Position numbers and translations under genes: made by a program
Shown: positions 18,227 through 29,449 of the stretch, in pieces
Layout: the number at the start of each line of letters is the position of its first letter
Numbering within the stretch: the stretch's first letter is position 1
From: an uncultured Geobacteraceae bacterium
GTDB taxonomy: Bacteria > Desulfobacterota > Desulfuromonadia > Geobacterales > Pseudopelobacteraceae
Assembly (NCBI GenBank): GCA_903875605.1
Contig: CAIQWT010000092.1
Coordinates: forward strand, 1 to 64,000
DNA length: 64,000 nucleotides
Direction: 5' to 3'
The notes under the pieces: model-generated
Told to the model about the DNA's origin: nothing
What the model saw: the letters and a program-made list of their open reading frames with translations, nothing else
Databases searched by the model: none

Positions 18227-18463
18227 AAATCCCTTTCCTGTGAAGGCAATGAGTTCCGTTCAGTAGTATATCGCTTTTGCTCAACTTGTCAAACTTGTTG
18301 CGCCTTACGTTAAGGTAAAGCATGCGTACCGTGTTACGTCTCTTACCCCGAATCGGTAACAGATGCAAGCTATTATAATCTAACAATAATTTTTTATCCG
18401 CGCGAAATATCCGCGAAAGGAAACAGAAGTGCCCCAAGCCGCTACCATTGGGCGCTTTACAAT

Positions 18464-18495
18464 AAAAAGCCCACCCGATTGTTTCGGATGGGCTT
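18464..18495 (-). terminator. Terminator after gltD
   Basis: On the minus strand AAGCCCATCCG-AAACAAT-CGGGTGGGCTTTTT forms a stem of about 10 bp with one G-T pair and a T tract. A second hairpin-like dyad (18428-18456) lies a few bases further on. Confidence 0.8.
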
Positions 18496-18550
18496 CATTG
18501 CCACAAGTTTCTAAATATTATCCGTATATGAAAGGTAAAATCGGATGCAG

Positions 18551-20032
18551 CTACGGTAATTCGCTGCTCCCCATCAGATAGCGATCACATTCACGAGCCG
18601 CTCCGCGGCCTTCATTGAATGCCCACACAACGAGGCTTTGGCCACGGCGACAGTCACCGGCGGCAAACACGCCGGGGACGCTGGTACTGTATTTTTCGAA
18701 CTCGGCCTTGATATTGCCGCGCATATCCCGTTCCATTCCAAAAGAGTCCACCAAAGGATGTTCCGGCCCGAGGAAACCCATTGCCAGCAGCACCATCTGG
18801 GCGGGGCGTACCTGTTCAGTACCCGGGACGGGTTGCGGAATAAACTGACCTTTTTCATTTTTTTGCCACGCTACTTCTACGGTATGAACCGCCTTAACGG
18901 CACCATTTTCATCACCTTCAAACCGTGTTGCTGTCGTTAGATATACACGTGGGTCGACACCGAATTTAGCAGCAGCCTCTTCCTGACCGTAATCCACTTT
19001 ATGGGTCTTGGGCCACTCCGGCCAAGGGTTGTCCACGGCACGCTGATCCGGCGAACGTGGCATAATTTCCAACTGGACTACATTACTGCAGCCATGGCGA
19101 AGTGAAGTGCCAACGCAGTCCGTGCCGGTGTCGCCGCCACCGATAATTATGACATCCTTTCCTTTGGCCGAAATAAAATCTTCACTTCGACTCAGGAGAG
19201 CTTTTGTGTTGGCACTAAGGAATTCCATTGCGAAATGGATACCCTTCAGATCACGTCCTTCTATCGGAAGATCTCGAGGCAGTGTAGCGCCGGCAGTAAT
19301 GATTACAGCGTCGAAGTCACTGCGAAGTTTTGCAGTCGGGAAATAGCTCCCTCCTATCTCGGTGTTGCAGACAAAGATAATCCCCTCGGCTTCCATCAGC
19401 TTGATGCGACGCAGCAACACATTACGCTTATCCAGCTTCATATTGGGAATACCGTACATAAGCAGGCCACCAGGCAGATCAGCCCGCTCATAAACTGTCA
19501 CACTGTGACCGGCCTTGTTGAGCTGGGCAGCGGCAGACAGTCCGGCAGGACCGGAACCGACTATGGCCACTTTTTTACCTGTGCGGGACGCAGGAGGAGC
19601 GGCAACAATCCATCCTTCATCAAAGCCGCGTTCAACGATGCTGACTTCGATATTTTTGATAGTTACAGCCGGGTCAATGCTGGCTAATGTGCAGGAACCT
19701 TCACAAGGTGCTGGACAGACACGTCCGGTAAACTCAGGAAAGTTGTTTGTTTTTAGAAGTCTGTCCAGAGCCTGGTGCCAGTGATTGCGATAGATCAGAT
19801 CATTCCATTCTGGGATCAGATTGTTTATCGGACAACCGCTTGCCATGCCACTGATCAGTACGCCGCTGTGACAAAAAGGCACACCGCAATCCATGCAGCG
19901 GGCTCCCTGAATGCGTAGATCTTCATCAGGCATATGCAAATGGAATTCGTTCCAGTCGTTGATCCGCTCCAGAGGTGCCCTGTCAGTAGGCACTTCGCGA
20001 TTATATTCCATGAACCCGGTTGGCTTTCCCAT
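18551..20032 (-). CDS. gltD: Glutamate synthase small subunit (NADPH-type)
   Basis: The 493-residue protein supplies electrons to GltB. The N-terminal Fe-S region has [25 protein letters not shown] and [11 protein letters not shown]. The FAD site is [17 protein letters not shown] and the NADPH site [18 protein letters not shown]-terminal FAD motif with [18 protein letters not shown] closes the fold. ATG at 20032 ([10 protein letters not shown]) has AAGGGA before it; the frame opens 16 codons earlier without a ribosome site. It follows gltB after about 117 bases that contain two hairpins. Confidence 0.95.
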   Translation of the reverse strand: MGKPTGFMEYNREVPTDRAPLERINDWNEFHLHMPDEDLRIQGARCMDCGVPFCHSGVLISGMASGCPINNLIPEWNDLIYRNHWHQALDRLLKTNNFPEFTGRVCPAPCEGSCTLASIDPAVTIKNIEVSIVERGFDEGWIVAAPPASRTGKKVAIVGSGPAGLSAAAQLNKAGHSVTVYERADLPGGLLMYGIPNMKLDKRNVLLRRIKLMEAEGIIFVCNTEIGGSYFPTAKLRSDFDAVIITAGATLPRDLPIEGRDLKGIHFAMEFLSANTKALLSRSEDFISAKGKDVIIIGGGDTGTDCVGTSLRHGCSNVVQLEIMPRSPDQRAVDNPWPEWPKTHKVDYGQEEAAAKFGVDPRVYLTTATRFEGDENGAVKAVHTVEVAWQKNEKGQFIPQPVPGTEQVRPAQMVLLAMGFLGPEHPLVDSFGMERDMRGNIKAEFEKYSTSVPGVFAAGDCRRGQSLVVWAFNEGRGAARECDRYLMGSSELP

Positions 20033-20078
20033 AATTAATTCCCTTATATCTATAAAATACTGATCCCAACACCATCGC

Positions 20079-20134
20079 AACTGACCCCTTTTTAAGGAAG
20101 TCAGTTAAAGTCCCTCTCCTATATCAGGAGGGGA
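20079..20134 (-). promoter_or_regulatory. Tandem hairpins between gltB and gltD
   Basis: AACTGAC at 20079-20085 is repeated inverted as GTCAGTT at 20100-20106, with CCTT/AAGG pairing inside. A second dyad, CCCTCTCCT (20112-20120) with AGGAGGGG (from about 20126), sits beside it. Neither ends in a T tract suited to termination in the gltB direction, so mRNA processing or stability is more likely than full termination. Confidence 0.45.
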
Positions 20135-20149
20135 CGGGGTGGTAAGGTT

Positions 20150-23100
20150 TCAATGCCCGTTGCTGTGCGAATTTTCTTCAAACGCCGCGGCCAGGGCATC
20201 GTCACCACTAAGACCTGCAGCCTTCGCCCGTTCAAGCGCCTGCAGCACTCGCTTGTAATCCATCGGCATAACCTTGACAAACTGCGTCACGACATTCTGC
20301 CAATTTATCAGCAACATCGTTGCTAGAGAACTCCCGGTTATTTCCGCATGATTTTCAATCAATGACTTTAGAATAACGGCATCTGAGTCATCAAGCGGCT
20401 CAAGACCAATCATCTCCATATTACAGCGGGAAGCAAAATCACCCTGTTCGTCAAAAACATAGGCCACGCCACCACTCATTCCCGCGGCAAAATTGCGGCC
20501 GGTCTGACCGAGAATCGCCACAACACCACCGGTCATGTACTCACAACCATGATCGCCAATTCCTTCAACTACCGCATGAATGCCCGAGTTACGGACACAA
20601 AACCGCTCACCTGCCAAGCCGCGGATATAAGCCGTACCGCTGGTTGCTCCGTAAAAGGCCACATTCCCGGCAATAATGTTTTCTTCAGCCTTGAACGGTG
20701 ATCCCTCTGGAGGATACACAGCAATTGTGCCGCCGCTCAAACCTTTACCCAGATAGTCATTGGCGTCGCCGGATAATTTCAGGGTTATCCCGCGCGGTAT
20801 GAATGCCCCGAAACTCTGCCCGGCAGAACCGTTGAAGGTGAGAGACACCGTATCGTCGGGCAGCCCCTCAGCACCATGGTTCCGCGTAATTTCGTTGCCA
20901 AGTATTGTACCGGTCACGCGATCGACGTTGGTTATCGAAAGCTCAGCGCTCACCTTCTCACCCCGTTCGATAGCAGGCTGACAAAGATCAAGCAGTTTTG
21001 TCATGTCAATTGACTTTTCCAGGCCGTGATCCTGCTTTTCAGTACAATAGCGTCCTACATTCAATGCAACTTTCGGTTGATGAAGGATGTTGGATAAATC
21101 AAGACCCTGCGCCTTCCAGTGGTCAATTGCTTTATTTGCTTCCAGCACATCGCAGCGACCGACCATCTCGTTAAGCGTCCGAAAACCGAGTTGTGCCATG
21201 ATTTCGCGCAATTCCTGAGCGACAAAACGCATAAAGTTAATGACGTACTCCGGCTTGCCGCTGAAGTTCTTGCGTAGTTCCGGATCCTGGGTCGCCACTC
21301 CGGTAGGACAGGTATTACTGTGACAGACACGCATCATTACACACCCAAGTGTTACGAGCGGGGCAGTGGCAAAACCAAACTCCTCGGCACCAAGCAAGGC
21401 AGCAATTGCAACGTCTCGACCTGTCTTCAGCTGACCGTCGGCTTCAATAGTGATACGACTGCGCAGATTATTAAGCAGCAAAGTCTGGTGCGTTTCTGCA
21501 AGCCCCAACTCCCAAGGCAGACCGGCATGTTTGATACTTGAGATCGGTGATGCACCGGTACCTCCATCATATCCGCTGATCAGAACGACGTCGGCATGTG
21601 CCTTGGCAACCCCGGCGGCAATTGTGCCGACACCGACTTCGGAAACCAGCTTGACGCTTATCCGGGCGCGGCGATTGGCGTTTTTCAGGTCGTGGATCAG
21701 TTCAGCCAGATCCTCTATTGAGTAGATATCATGATGCGGCGGCGGCGATACCAAGCCAACGCCAGGGGTAGTGTGGCGGGTTTTTGCGATCCACGGATAA
21801 ACTTTGTGACCGGGCAGCTCCCCCCCCTCGCCAGGCTTGGCGCCCTGAGCCATCTTGATCTGCAGTTCACCTGCGTTCGTCAGATAATCACTGGTAACGC
21901 CAAAGCGGCCGGAAGCAACCTGCTTGATTGCACTGTTCTTTGAATCGCCCAGTTCGTTACTCCAGGTAAAACGCTCCGGATCCTCACCACCCTCACCGGT
22001 ATTCGATCTGCCGCCAATGCGGTTCATAGCAATCGCCAGGGCCTCATGAGCCTCTTTGCTGATGGATCCGTACGACATGGCGCCGGTCTTGAATCGTTTC
22101 ATAATTGTTTCAACCGGCTCAACCTCATCGATCGGCACGGAAGGCATATTATCCTTAAATTCCAACAACCCTCTCAACGTATAGTGACGCGTGCTCTGGT
22201 CGTCGATCAGAGAAGAGAACATCTTGAACTCCCGATAATCGTCTGCACGAACCGCTTTCTGGAGTGAGGTAATTGTCAGGGGATTGTATTGATGCTCCTC
22301 ACCGTCTTTCCGCCACTGATAAACTCCGCCGGGGGCAAGCGTAACTTCAGGTGCAACACGTTCAGGATAGGCACGTGCGTGGCGCTCCATTAATTCCCTG
22401 GCAACACCATCAATATCAGTCCCTCCGATACGCGACGGCGTCCAAGTAAAATAGCGATCAACAACAGAGTGATGCAACCCGACCGCCTCGAAAATCTGTG
22501 CACCACGGTAGCTTTGAACGGTTGAGATGCCCATCTTGGCCATTGTCTTGACGACACCCTTGATAGATGCCTTGATGAAGTTTTTAACTGCTTTTTTGTG
22601 GTCGAGATCAGGCAGCATGCCCTGCAGGATCATATCATCCAGCGATTCAAAAGCCAGGTACGGGTTGATTGCGTTAGCTCCGTAGCCGAGCAGAACAGCA
22701 AAATGATGAACCTCGCGCGGTTCACCGGATTCCAGCACTAAAGAGACCCTGGTACGGGTTCCGCTGTTAACCAGATGGTGGTGCAGGCCGGAAACCGCGA
22801 GCAGTGCCGGAATTGCCGCGTGCCCCCGATCAACGCCTCGATCAGAAAGTATAAGAATATTGCTGCCGGCCTCAACCGCCACGTCGGCGGCCGCAAAGAG
22901 CGCTTCCAGCCCTTTCTCCATGGCACTTGCACCACGAGCTGCCGGAAAGAGTAGCGAAAGAGTAGCTGCTTTGAATCCGGGGCTGGCTATCTGGCGCAGT
23001 TTTTCCAGTTCCTGGTTACAGAGCAGCGGATGAGCCAACTTAATCATCCTGGCGTTGATTGCTGTCGGTTCTAGCAGATTTCCCTCAGATCCGATCAGGG

Positions 23101-24730
23101 TTGTAGTGGAGGTAACGATCTCTTCGCGGATCGGGTCAATAGGCGGATTGGTAACCTGGGCAAACAGCTGCTTGAAATAATTGTACAGCAGCTGGTTCTG
23201 GCTGGAGAGTACCGCCAGCGGTGTATCTGTCCCCATGGAGCCGAGCGGTTGAATTCCGTCACGAGCCATCGGCCCTAGAACTACACGCTGATCTTCAAAC
23301 GTGTAGCCGAAAGCCTGTTGGCGCTGGGTCAGGGTACTGCTGTCAGGCAGAGGCATATCAGATGCAACGGGCAGCTCTTCGAGCAGAATATGATTCTCTT
23401 TCAACCATTGGCCGTAAGGATTGGCAGCAGCAAGTTCACGTTTAATCTCATCGTCAGGAACGATACGCCCCTGTTCTGTATCCACTAGAAACATCTGCCC
23501 CGGTTGCAGGCGCCCCTTGCGCAGGATGCGGGAGGGTTCAATCTTTAGAACCCCGGCCTCGGAAGCCATGATGACTAGATCATCACTAGTTATATAATAA
23601 CGTGACGGGCGCAGGCCGTTACGGTCGAGAACCGCTCCGATACAGCGGCCATCGGTAAAGGCCACGGCAGCCGGGCCGTCCCACGGTTCCATCAGGCAGG
23701 AGTGATATTCGTAAAAAGCCTTTTTCTCTTCACTCATGTCTGCATGGTTTTCCCACGGTTCCGGCACCATCATCATAACTGCGTGCGGCAGGGAACGACC
23801 ACTCATTACCAACAGCTCCAGACAGTTGTCGAACATGGCTGAATCTGAGCCGTTAGTGTTGATAATCGGCAGCGTCTTCTTGATGTCATCGCCGAACAGA
23901 GTGCTGGCAAAAAGGTTCTGGCGAGCGTTCATCCAGTTGACGTTGCCGCGCAGTGTGTTGATTTCACCGTTATGAGCCAGGAAGTGATAGGGGTGGGCGC
24001 GATCCCAACTGGGAAAAGTGTTGGTAGAGAAACGGGAATGCACCAGCGCTATAGCGCTTTCCATCGCGCTGTCGCGTAGCTCAGGATAATACTGATCGAC
24101 CTGCACCGGCATTAGCATACCCTTGTAAATTATAGTTCGGGTAGAGAGGCTGCTGACATACCAGTGTTCGTCTACGCCGGCACGCCGGATCTCATTGGTG
24201 GCACGCTGGTTGATAATATAAAGTGAACGGTTAAAAGCCTGCTCGTCGGCACACTCTAGGGGTCGCTTAAGGAACAACTGCCGCACCATGGGCTCCCCTT
24301 CCCAGGCGGTATTACCCAATGAGGAATTATCGGTCGGCACATTGCGCCAGCCAAGAATTTCAACGCCCTCTTCTGCAAGGATTTTTTCCAGAATATGGCG
24401 GGCACTGTTGCGTTCAGTGGCTTTTGGCGAAGTGAATACCATGCCGACACCATAATGAAAAGGTTCTGGCAGCTGAATGCCAAGCGTGGCACAGGCGGTA
24501 CGCAGAAAGCTATCTGGCATCTGCAGAAGAATGCCGGCACCGTCTCCGGTATTTGGCTCACAACCACAGGCACCACGATGATCAAGATTCACAAGGATTT
24601 CGAGCGCCTGACTGACAATTTCGTGAGACTTCCTGCCCTTCATATTAACAACAAAACCGACACCACAAGCGTCATGTTCGAATTGAGGATCGTAAAGCCC
24701 TTGTTTTACAGGTGGTTGATTGTTTTTCAT
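20150..24730 (-). CDS. gltB: Glutamate synthase large subunit
   Basis: The 1526-residue enzyme makes glutamate from glutamine and 2-oxoglutarate. Cys22 in HDACGVGF is the glutaminase nucleophile, exposed after removal of a 21-residue propeptide. The central and FMN domains include [17 protein letters not shown] and [20 protein letters not shown], the 3Fe-4S site has [15 protein letters not shown], and the C-terminal beta-helix shows repeated GG-x-V-A/I motifs. Full family length. Upstream of gltD and probably in one transcript with it. Confidence 0.97.
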   Translation of the reverse strand: MKNNQPPVKQGLYDPQFEHDACGVGFVVNMKGRKSHEIVSQALEILVNLDHRGACGCEPNTGDGAGILLQMPDSFLRTACATLGIQLPEPFHYGVGMVFTSPKATERNSARHILEKILAEEGVEILGWRNVPTDNSSLGNTAWEGEPMVRQLFLKRPLECADEQAFNRSLYIINQRATNEIRRAGVDEHWYVSSLSTRTIIYKGMLMPVQVDQYYPELRDSAMESAIALVHSRFSTNTFPSWDRAHPYHFLAHNGEINTLRGNVNWMNARQNLFASTLFGDDIKKTLPIINTNGSDSAMFDNCLELLVMSGRSLPHAVMMMVPEPWENHADMSEEKKAFYEYHSCLMEPWDGPAAVAFTDGRCIGAVLDRNGLRPSRYYITSDDLVIMASEAGVLKIEPSRILRKGRLQPGQMFLVDTEQGRIVPDDEIKRELAAANPYGQWLKENHILLEELPVASDMPLPDSSTLTQRQQAFGYTFEDQRVVLGPMARDGIQPLGSMGTDTPLAVLSSQNQLLYNYFKQLFAQVTNPPIDPIREEIVTSTTTLIGSEGNLLEPTAINARMIKLAHPLLCNQELEKLRQIASPGFKAATLSLLFPAARGASAMEKGLEALFAAADVAVEAGSNILILSDRGVDRGHAAIPALLAVSGLHHHLVNSGTRTRVSLVLESGEPREVHHFAVLLGYGANAINPYLAFESLDDMILQGMLPDLDHKKAVKNFIKASIKGVVKTMAKMGISTVQSYRGAQIFEAVGLHHSVVDRYFTWTPSRIGGTDIDGVARELMERHARAYPERVAPEVTLAPGGVYQWRKDGEEHQYNPLTITSLQKAVRADDYREFKMFSSLIDDQSTRHYTLRGLLEFKDNMPSVPIDEVEPVETIMKRFKTGAMSYGSISKEAHEALAIAMNRIGGRSNTGEGGEDPERFTWSNELGDSKNSAIKQVASGRFGVTSDYLTNAGELQIKMAQGAKPGEGGELPGHKVYPWIAKTRHTTPGVGLVSPPPHHDIYSIEDLAELIHDLKNANRRARISVKLVSEVGVGTIAAGVAKAHADVVLISGYDGGTGASPISSIKHAGLPWELGLAETHQTLLLNNLRSRITIEADGQLKTGRDVAIAALLGAEEFGFATAPLVTLGCVMMRVCHSNTCPTGVATQDPELRKNFSGKPEYVINFMRFVAQELREIMAQLGFRTLNEMVGRCDVLEANKAIDHWKAQGLDLSNILHQPKVALNVGRYCTEKQDHGLEKSIDMTKLLDLCQPAIERGEKVSAELSITNVDRVTGTILGNEITRNHGAEGLPDDTVSLTFNGSAGQSFGAFIPRGITLKLSGDANDYLGKGLSGGTIAVYPPEGSPFKAEENIIAGNVAFYGATSGTAYIRGLAGERFCVRNSGIHAVVEGIGDHGCEYMTGGVVAILGQTGRNFAAGMSGGVAYVFDEQGDFASRCNMEMIGLEPLDDSDAVILKSLIENHAEITGSSLATMLLINWQNVVTQFVKVMPMDYKRVLQALERAKAAGLSGDDALAAAFEENSHSNGH

Positions 24731-25042
24731 TGGGGTAACCTTTGTGGTTTTTCTTTTAAGTAAGTTGAGTATGTTTCCCTGGATTTCTTTCTGGAAAAAA
24801 AACTGACCAACGCACGTATCGAGTTTAAAAAGTCAATCTTGATGGTCCGCAAATGGAGCGGGCTGATTCTGTTAGCAGGGAGTATGCCACACTAAACATT
24901 ATTAGCTTTACCAACTGTCCCGGCACGATATGTTAGCTAGTTATGCCGATATTTTCTCTGATCCGTCACAGAGATTCATTGCCGAGACGCCATGAAATGA
25001 GTAGCAATTATACACTAGTGAGTACTTATCACTCATGTGGCA
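24731..25042. other. Intergenic region upstream of gltB
   Basis: About 310 bases between the gltB start and the terminator of the CoA-transferase operon. It must contain the gltB promoter. I saw no clear promoter pair, repeat or small gene in it. Confidence 0.4.
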
Positions 25043-25070
25043 CAAAAAAACCGACATAAAGCCGGTTTTC
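25043..25070 (-). terminator. Terminator after the CoA-transferase operon
   Basis: On the minus strand GAAAACCGGC-TTTAT-GTCGGTTTTTTT forms a stem with one mismatch followed by a run of seven T. It is about 80 bases beyond the stop of subunit B. Confidence 0.8.
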
Positions 25071-25151
25071 TATTTGTGCATAAGATCAAGGCTGGGACTA
25101 CTTGACTGGAAGACTGTTTTTCTGACGACACACTGCTTCCACCCGCTCCCT

Positions 25152-25784
25152 CTACTGAATAATCAGCTGCGGTTCGCTGCAGGCCTGAATATCGGCGGCT
25201 GTGTAGCCAGGTGCAACTTCAACAAGCAGAAGTCCAGCCGGAGTCACATCCAACACGGCTCGATCGGTAATGATCCGGTTGATCACCCCCTTGCCGGTCA
25301 GAGGCAGTGTGCAGCTTTTGAGAATTTTGGTCTCGCCGTTTTTGTTACAATGCTCCATCAGTACCACGATGCGCTTGGCACCGTGTACCAGATCCATGGC
25401 GCCGCCCATTCCTTTGACCATCTTACCGGGAATCACCCAATTTGCCAGATCACCTGAGGCGGAGGCCTCCATACCCCCCAGAATGGCAAGGTCTATATGA
25501 CCTCCGCGAATCATGGCAAACGAGTCAGCGCTGCTGAATGTTGCGGAACCCGGAATCATTGTGATCGTCTCTTTTCCGGCGTTGATGAGATCCGGATCAA
25601 CATTTTCTTCTGACGGATATGGTCCGATACCCAGCAAACCATTCTCAGACTGCAACACCACCGTTTTCCCAGAGGGTATATAATTTGCCACCAGTGTCGG
25701 CATACCGATACCCAGATTTACATAATAACCGTCCTCTATCTCCTGAGCAGCCCGCTGAGCCATCTCCTCACGTGTTAATGCCAT
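25152..25784 (-). CDS. scoB: 3-oxoacid CoA-transferase subunit B
   Basis: The 210-residue subunit carries the catalytic glutamate, Glu47, in the [10 protein letters not shown] motif, and the start region [19 protein letters not shown]. These are markers of the beta subunit of succinyl/butyrate/acetoacetate CoA-transferases, which move CoA between acyl-CoA and a free acid through a glutamyl-CoA intermediate. Exact substrates cannot be read from sequence. It follows subunit A after 13 bases with a ribosome site in between (GGGGGA). Confidence 0.92.
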   Translation of the reverse strand: MALTREEMAQRAAQEIEDGYYVNLGIGMPTLVANYIPSGKTVVLQSENGLLGIGPYPSEENVDPDLINAGKETITMIPGSATFSSADSFAMIRGGHIDLAILGGMEASASGDLANWVIPGKMVKGMGGAMDLVHGAKRIVVLMEHCNKNGETKILKSCTLPLTGKGVINRIITDRAVLDVTPAGLLLVEVAPGYTAADIQACSEPQLIIQ

Positions 25785-25797
25785 AAGTTCCCCCTGT

Positions 25798-26490
25798 TTA
25801 TTTTCTCACAGTGCGGCGTTCAATGCGTTTCTCATGACCGGTGCAGGCTATAATTCTCTGCACGTAGACACCAGGGGTGTGAATCTGGTCAGGATCAAGA
25901 TCACCGGTTTCTACTAACTCTTCTACTTCAGCAATGGTTATTCGGCCGGCAGTCGCCATCATCGGGTTGAAGTTTCTGGCGGTTTTGCGATATATCAGAT
26001 TGCCGGAGCGATCACCCTTCCAGGCTTTTACAATCGCGAAATCGGCAGTCAAGCCACACTCCAGCAGGTATTCCTTTGTGCCAAAGAACCTTGTTTCACG
26101 CCCCTCGGCAATAGGAGTACCGACACCGGCAGGCGTATAGAAGGCCGGAATGCCCGCCCCCCCGGCCCGAATCCGTTCGGCAAGTGTGCCTTGCGGAACC
26201 AGTTCCACCTCCAACTCACCCGCCAGATATTGCCGTTCAAATTCCTTGTTTTCACCGACATACGACGAAACCATTTTTCTGATCTGTTTATTCTGCAGCA
26301 GTACACCAAGCCCCCAATCATCCACCCCGCAGTTGTTGGAAATGACCGTCAGGTTGTGCACTCCGGACTCGCGCAGACCCTGAATCAACTTTTCCGGTAT
26401 TCCGACCAGCCCGAAACCACCTGCCATGATGCTGGAACCATCAGGAATCCCAGCCAGTGCTTCCTGAATAGTTGTGCAAACTACAGCCAT
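25798..26490 (-). CDS. scoA: 3-oxoacid CoA-transferase subunit A
   Basis: The 230-residue subunit has the CoA-binding glycine motif [14 protein letters not shown], the [17 protein letters not shown] segment and [10 protein letters not shown], all typical of the alpha subunit. It pairs with the B subunit encoded next. In Geobacter-type metabolism such enzymes serve acetate, ketone-body or short-chain acid use; this is inference. First gene of a two-gene unit ending at the terminator near 25050. Confidence 0.92.
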   Translation of the reverse strand: MAVVCTTIQEALAGIPDGSSIMAGGFGLVGIPEKLIQGLRESGVHNLTVISNNCGVDDWGLGVLLQNKQIRKMVSSYVGENKEFERQYLAGELEVELVPQGTLAERIRAGGAGIPAFYTPAGVGTPIAEGRETRFFGTKEYLLECGLTADFAIVKAWKGDRSGNLIYRKTARNFNPMMATAGRITIAEVEELVETGDLDPDQIHTPGVYVQRIIACTGHEKRIERRTVRK

Positions 26491-27019
26491 GTACGGCCTC
26501 CATTGATAATTATTTCCTCAGAGTTTTCAGCATAAGCCTTACCGTTACTAACCTTCCTGAATAAGGCAAACTGATTATTCAGGGTCAGGAGAATATCCTG
26601 GATGTTCATGTCCTAACTTATAGAACATATTTATGCAACGTTAATAAGATGATGTACGCAGATTTGAAGCGAAGCAAATAATACTTCTTAGCACTCAGTT
26701 TATATTGCACAATATCATACTTTAATTTTAATAACAGAGTAACTTTAAATGCTGGTCACAACATTTGTGCCAATATATTGAAACAAGGCTCCTGGTCTTC
26801 AGTTTTTTTATTTTGCTGTTTTACTGAGGTCATTCACTTGATACAAGCCATAGAGTTTTGCATGACACATCTGCCGGAGATGTGTTATGCGTAATGTGCG
26901 GGAGAGCTGAGGTCACGCTATAAGAAAGAGAACAAACCAGGAAATAAGAAATTGAGTACAAGTATAAATACATTCCTCTCTAAAGCGGTAAAGAGACAGG
27001 CTATTGCGAGCAATTGACA
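26491..27019. other. Intergenic region between scoA and the EVE gene
   Basis: About 530 AT-rich bases separating divergent units. No convincing frame is present. It contains the perfect inverted repeat listed separately at 26865-26885. I found no MlaE-like permease remnant here. Confidence 0.5.
26865..26885. promoter_or_regulatory. Perfect 8-bp inverted repeat, possible operator
   Basis: ACACATCT-GCCGG-AGATGTGT. It lies about 135 bases before the EVE-mla unit. It could be a regulator site or a small hairpin; no T tract follows, so termination is unlikely. Confidence 0.35.
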
Positions 27020-27499
27020 ATGAACTACTGGCTGTTTAAAACTGAACCGGGCTGTTTTTCCTTTGATGACCTGAAGGAACGCCCTGACATGACAGAACCA
27101 TGGGATGGGGTGCGCAATTTTCAGGCTCGCAATTTCCTGCGGGATACGATTAAATTAGGCGATCGACTACTTTTCTATCACAGTAACATAGCAGAGCCTG
27201 CTGTAGTAGGACTGGCGGAAATTGTACGAGCAGGCTACCCTGACACGACCGCACTGAATCCGAACGAAGAACATTTTGATCCAAAATCATCCGCGGACAA
27301 GGCTATCTGGTATATGGTAGATGTCCATTACTGTGAACCGCTTCCACGAGTTGTAACATTGGACTCTATTAAACGAAATCCTCTGTTGACCGATATGCCG
27401 TTGGTCATGCGCAGTCGCCTCTCGATTCAGCCGGTAACGGAAGATCAGTGGCAGATTATTCTGACCATGGGTGGAATGGCCGAGGAGAAAAGACTCTAA
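27020..27499 (+). CDS. EVE-domain protein
   Basis: The 159-residue product MNYWLFKTEPGCFSFDDL is a single EVE domain of the thymocyte-nuclear-protein-1 type: EPWDGVRNFQARNFLRD, GDRLLFYHSN and WYMVDVHYCEPLPR. EVE domains are PUA-related folds that bind modified bases in DNA or RNA. ATG at 27020 is used because the family begins at this point; an in-frame TTG two codons earlier is less likely. Its stop overlaps the next start (TAATG), coupling it to a lipid-transport ATPase, an unusual partner. Confidence 0.88.
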   Translation: MNYWLFKTEPGCFSFDDLKERPDMTEPWDGVRNFQARNFLRDTIKLGDRLLFYHSNIAEPAVVGLAEIVRAGYPDTTALNPNEEHFDPKSSADKAIWYMVDVHYCEPLPRVVTLDSIKRNPLLTDMPLVMRSRLSIQPVTEDQWQIILTMGGMAEEKRL

Positions 27500-28251
27500 T
27501 GGGCTCAAGTGACTCTATCCGTATGGATAAATTATGTTACTCAATAGGTGGTCGTAAAATACTCGAAGATTTCGACTTTCTTCTGGAGCGTGGTATTAAC
27601 CGCACCATTCTGGGGGTTAGCGGCGCTGGCAAGACGACTATTCTCAAGTTGCTACTCGGCCTTTTAAATCCTGACTCCGGCTCAGTTTTTCTCGGCGACC
27701 GTTGTATCACCGGCCTACCAGAATCGAATTTTATGCAACAGCGCAAGCGAATTGCGATAGTTTTTCAGGGAGGCGCTCTGTTCGATTCGATGACGGTCGG
27801 GGAGAATGTCGGTTACCGCCTGTTCGAAGAGGGACGGCTTTCCCAGTCAGAAATCGAGAATATTGTAGTCGAAAAACTCGGATTTGTGGGGGTCGAAGCG
27901 GCCCTCAATCTGTATCCAGCCGAGTTGTCAGGTGGCATGAAGAAAAGGGTGGCCATCGCCCGCGCCTTGGCAGCCGACCCGGATTACATTTTTTTTGACG
28001 AGCCGACTACCGGACTTGATCCTATAGGGGTCTATAATATTTGTAATCTGATGTTGCGACTGCAGGCTGAGGGGAAAACAACATTGATGGTCACTCACGA
28101 TCTGGCCACCGCATTTACGACCTCACAGCGCTTCACATTTCTGCATAAGGCACGCATGCTGTTCGAGGGAAATGAAGAGGAGATGAAGAGCAGCAGTATT
28201 CCTGAAGTTCGTGAATTTCTGGAACCGACAGACAGCTCGCTGTTTGTATGA
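27499..28251 (+). CDS. mlaF: MlaF-type ABC transporter ATPase
   Basis: The 250-residue ATPase has Walker A GVSGAGKTT (residues 39-47), the signature LSGGMKKRVAIARALA, Walker B YIFFDEPTTGLDP and the H-loop VTHD. The phrase GALFDSMTVGENVGYRL is typical of MlaF/Ttg2A ATPases that drive phospholipid traffic between inner and outer membranes. GAGGAG lies in the end of the EVE gene as ribosome site. A MlaD-like protein follows, but no MlaE permease is encoded next to it. Confidence 0.88.
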   Translation: MGSSDSIRMDKLCYSIGGRKILEDFDFLLERGINRTILGVSGAGKTTILKLLLGLLNPDSGSVFLGDRCITGLPESNFMQQRKRIAIVFQGGALFDSMTVGENVGYRLFEEGRLSQSEIENIVVEKLGFVGVEAALNLYPAELSGGMKKRVAIARALAADPDYIFFDEPTTGLDPIGVYNICNLMLRLQAEGKTTLMVTHDLATAFTTSQRFTFLHKARMLFEGNEEEMKSSSIPEVREFLEPTDSSLFV

Positions 28252-28310
28252 TATTTATACCTTATATTCACATCTGAATATGAAAACGACTAATAACGGG
28301 TGATACACAT

Positions 28311-29393
28311 ATGAAACGAAGTAATCAGATAGGCTGGGCTCAGGTTCGGGGTGGTGTTTTCATCTTTCTGGCGCTGGTTTTTTTTGCCGGCGGAGTCCTG
28401 CTGATGGGACAGAAAACCAAGATGTTTGTAAACAAGGGCTCCATGCGGGTAGTCATGAATGACGTTGTCGGCTTAAAAGTCGGTGCACCTGTCTGGCTTG
28501 CAGGTGTAGACGTCGGCCTTGTCACCGATATTTTATTTGCCGATCCCAAGACAAGCAATGAGGTCAGTATTAATATTGAAGTAGACACCGATGCCATGAA
28601 GAAAATTGGCGCTGATTCTAAAATAACGATCAAAACCCGTGGCCTGATGGGGGAAAAGTATGTCGACATACTCCCTTCTATTCATTACTCCGAAAAACCA
28701 CCCACTTTATTGCAAGGTACTTCGGTGGCCAAGCTGGATGATGCGATTCAGAAAGCGAGCGACACTTTTGACAAGGTTAACGGGATTATTGACAACATTA
28801 ACCAGGGCAAGGGCACCTTGGGGAAACTAAGTAAGGATGAAACCCTCTACAGCAATGTGGCCAGACTGGCTGTTGAAATGAAAGAGCTGGTCATAACCAT
28901 AAACCGTGGCGAAGGGACACTTGGCAAACTCAATCGGGATCCGGAACCGTACAACAAATTGATCGCAATTCTTAACCGGGCCGACCGCACTCTGCAGGAT
29001 ATTCAAGCATCTGACGGAACTCTTAACAGATTGATTTACGACAAAGCGCTCTACACCAAGTTAACAGCACTGGCGGACAAGAGTATTCAGGCCGCAGACG
29101 ACGTTCGAGATCTGAATAAGAAAATTATGTCAAAAGATGGCTCGGTTGGCCTGCTGCTAAATGATCGGGAGTTTTATGACAAAGGGATTTCACTGCTTTC
29201 CAGGGCGGAGTCATCGGTTAAGGCGATTGAGGAAGTGACCGCTAAAGTCAAGAGTGGAGAGGGCACGGCGGGTAAACTCGTCAACGATAAGGTGCTCTAT
29301 GACAAAATGAACATGATGGCAGATGATCTGAATGCGCTGGTAAAAGATTTCAAGGAAAATCCGCGTAAATATATAAAATTTTCGGTGTTTTAG
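28311..29393 (+). CDS. mlaD: MlaD-like MCE-domain lipid-transport protein with C-terminal repeats
   Basis: The 360-residue protein has one N-terminal membrane span (about 16-32) and an MCE domain (about 40-115) with VGLKVGAPVWLAGVDVGLV and KTRGLMGEKYVDI. The C-terminal two thirds carry five repeats of the form G-x-G-T-L-G-K-L-x-x-D-x-x-L-Y (about residues 164-330: KGTLGKLSKDETLY, EGTLGKLNRDPEPY and three looser copies) spaced about 35 residues apart and predicted helical. It is twice as long as E. coli MlaD. It probably forms the periplasmic lipid channel of the MlaF transporter. Confidence 0.85.
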   Translation: MKRSNQIGWAQVRGGVFIFLALVFFAGGVLLMGQKTKMFVNKGSMRVVMNDVVGLKVGAPVWLAGVDVGLVTDILFADPKTSNEVSINIEVDTDAMKKIGADSKITIKTRGLMGEKYVDILPSIHYSEKPPTLLQGTSVAKLDDAIQKASDTFDKVNGIIDNINQGKGTLGKLSKDETLYSNVARLAVEMKELVITINRGEGTLGKLNRDPEPYNKLIAILNRADRTLQDIQASDGTLNRLIYDKALYTKLTALADKSIQAADDVRDLNKKIMSKDGSVGLLLNDREFYDKGISLLSRAESSVKAIEEVTAKVKSGEGTAGKLVNDKVLYDKMNMMADDLNALVKDFKENPRKYIKFSVF

Positions 29394-29449
29394 CCCGTTT
29401 ACAAGTTTGCGACCGGTTCATTTATCAGAAATAACAGGAGTATCAGGTT

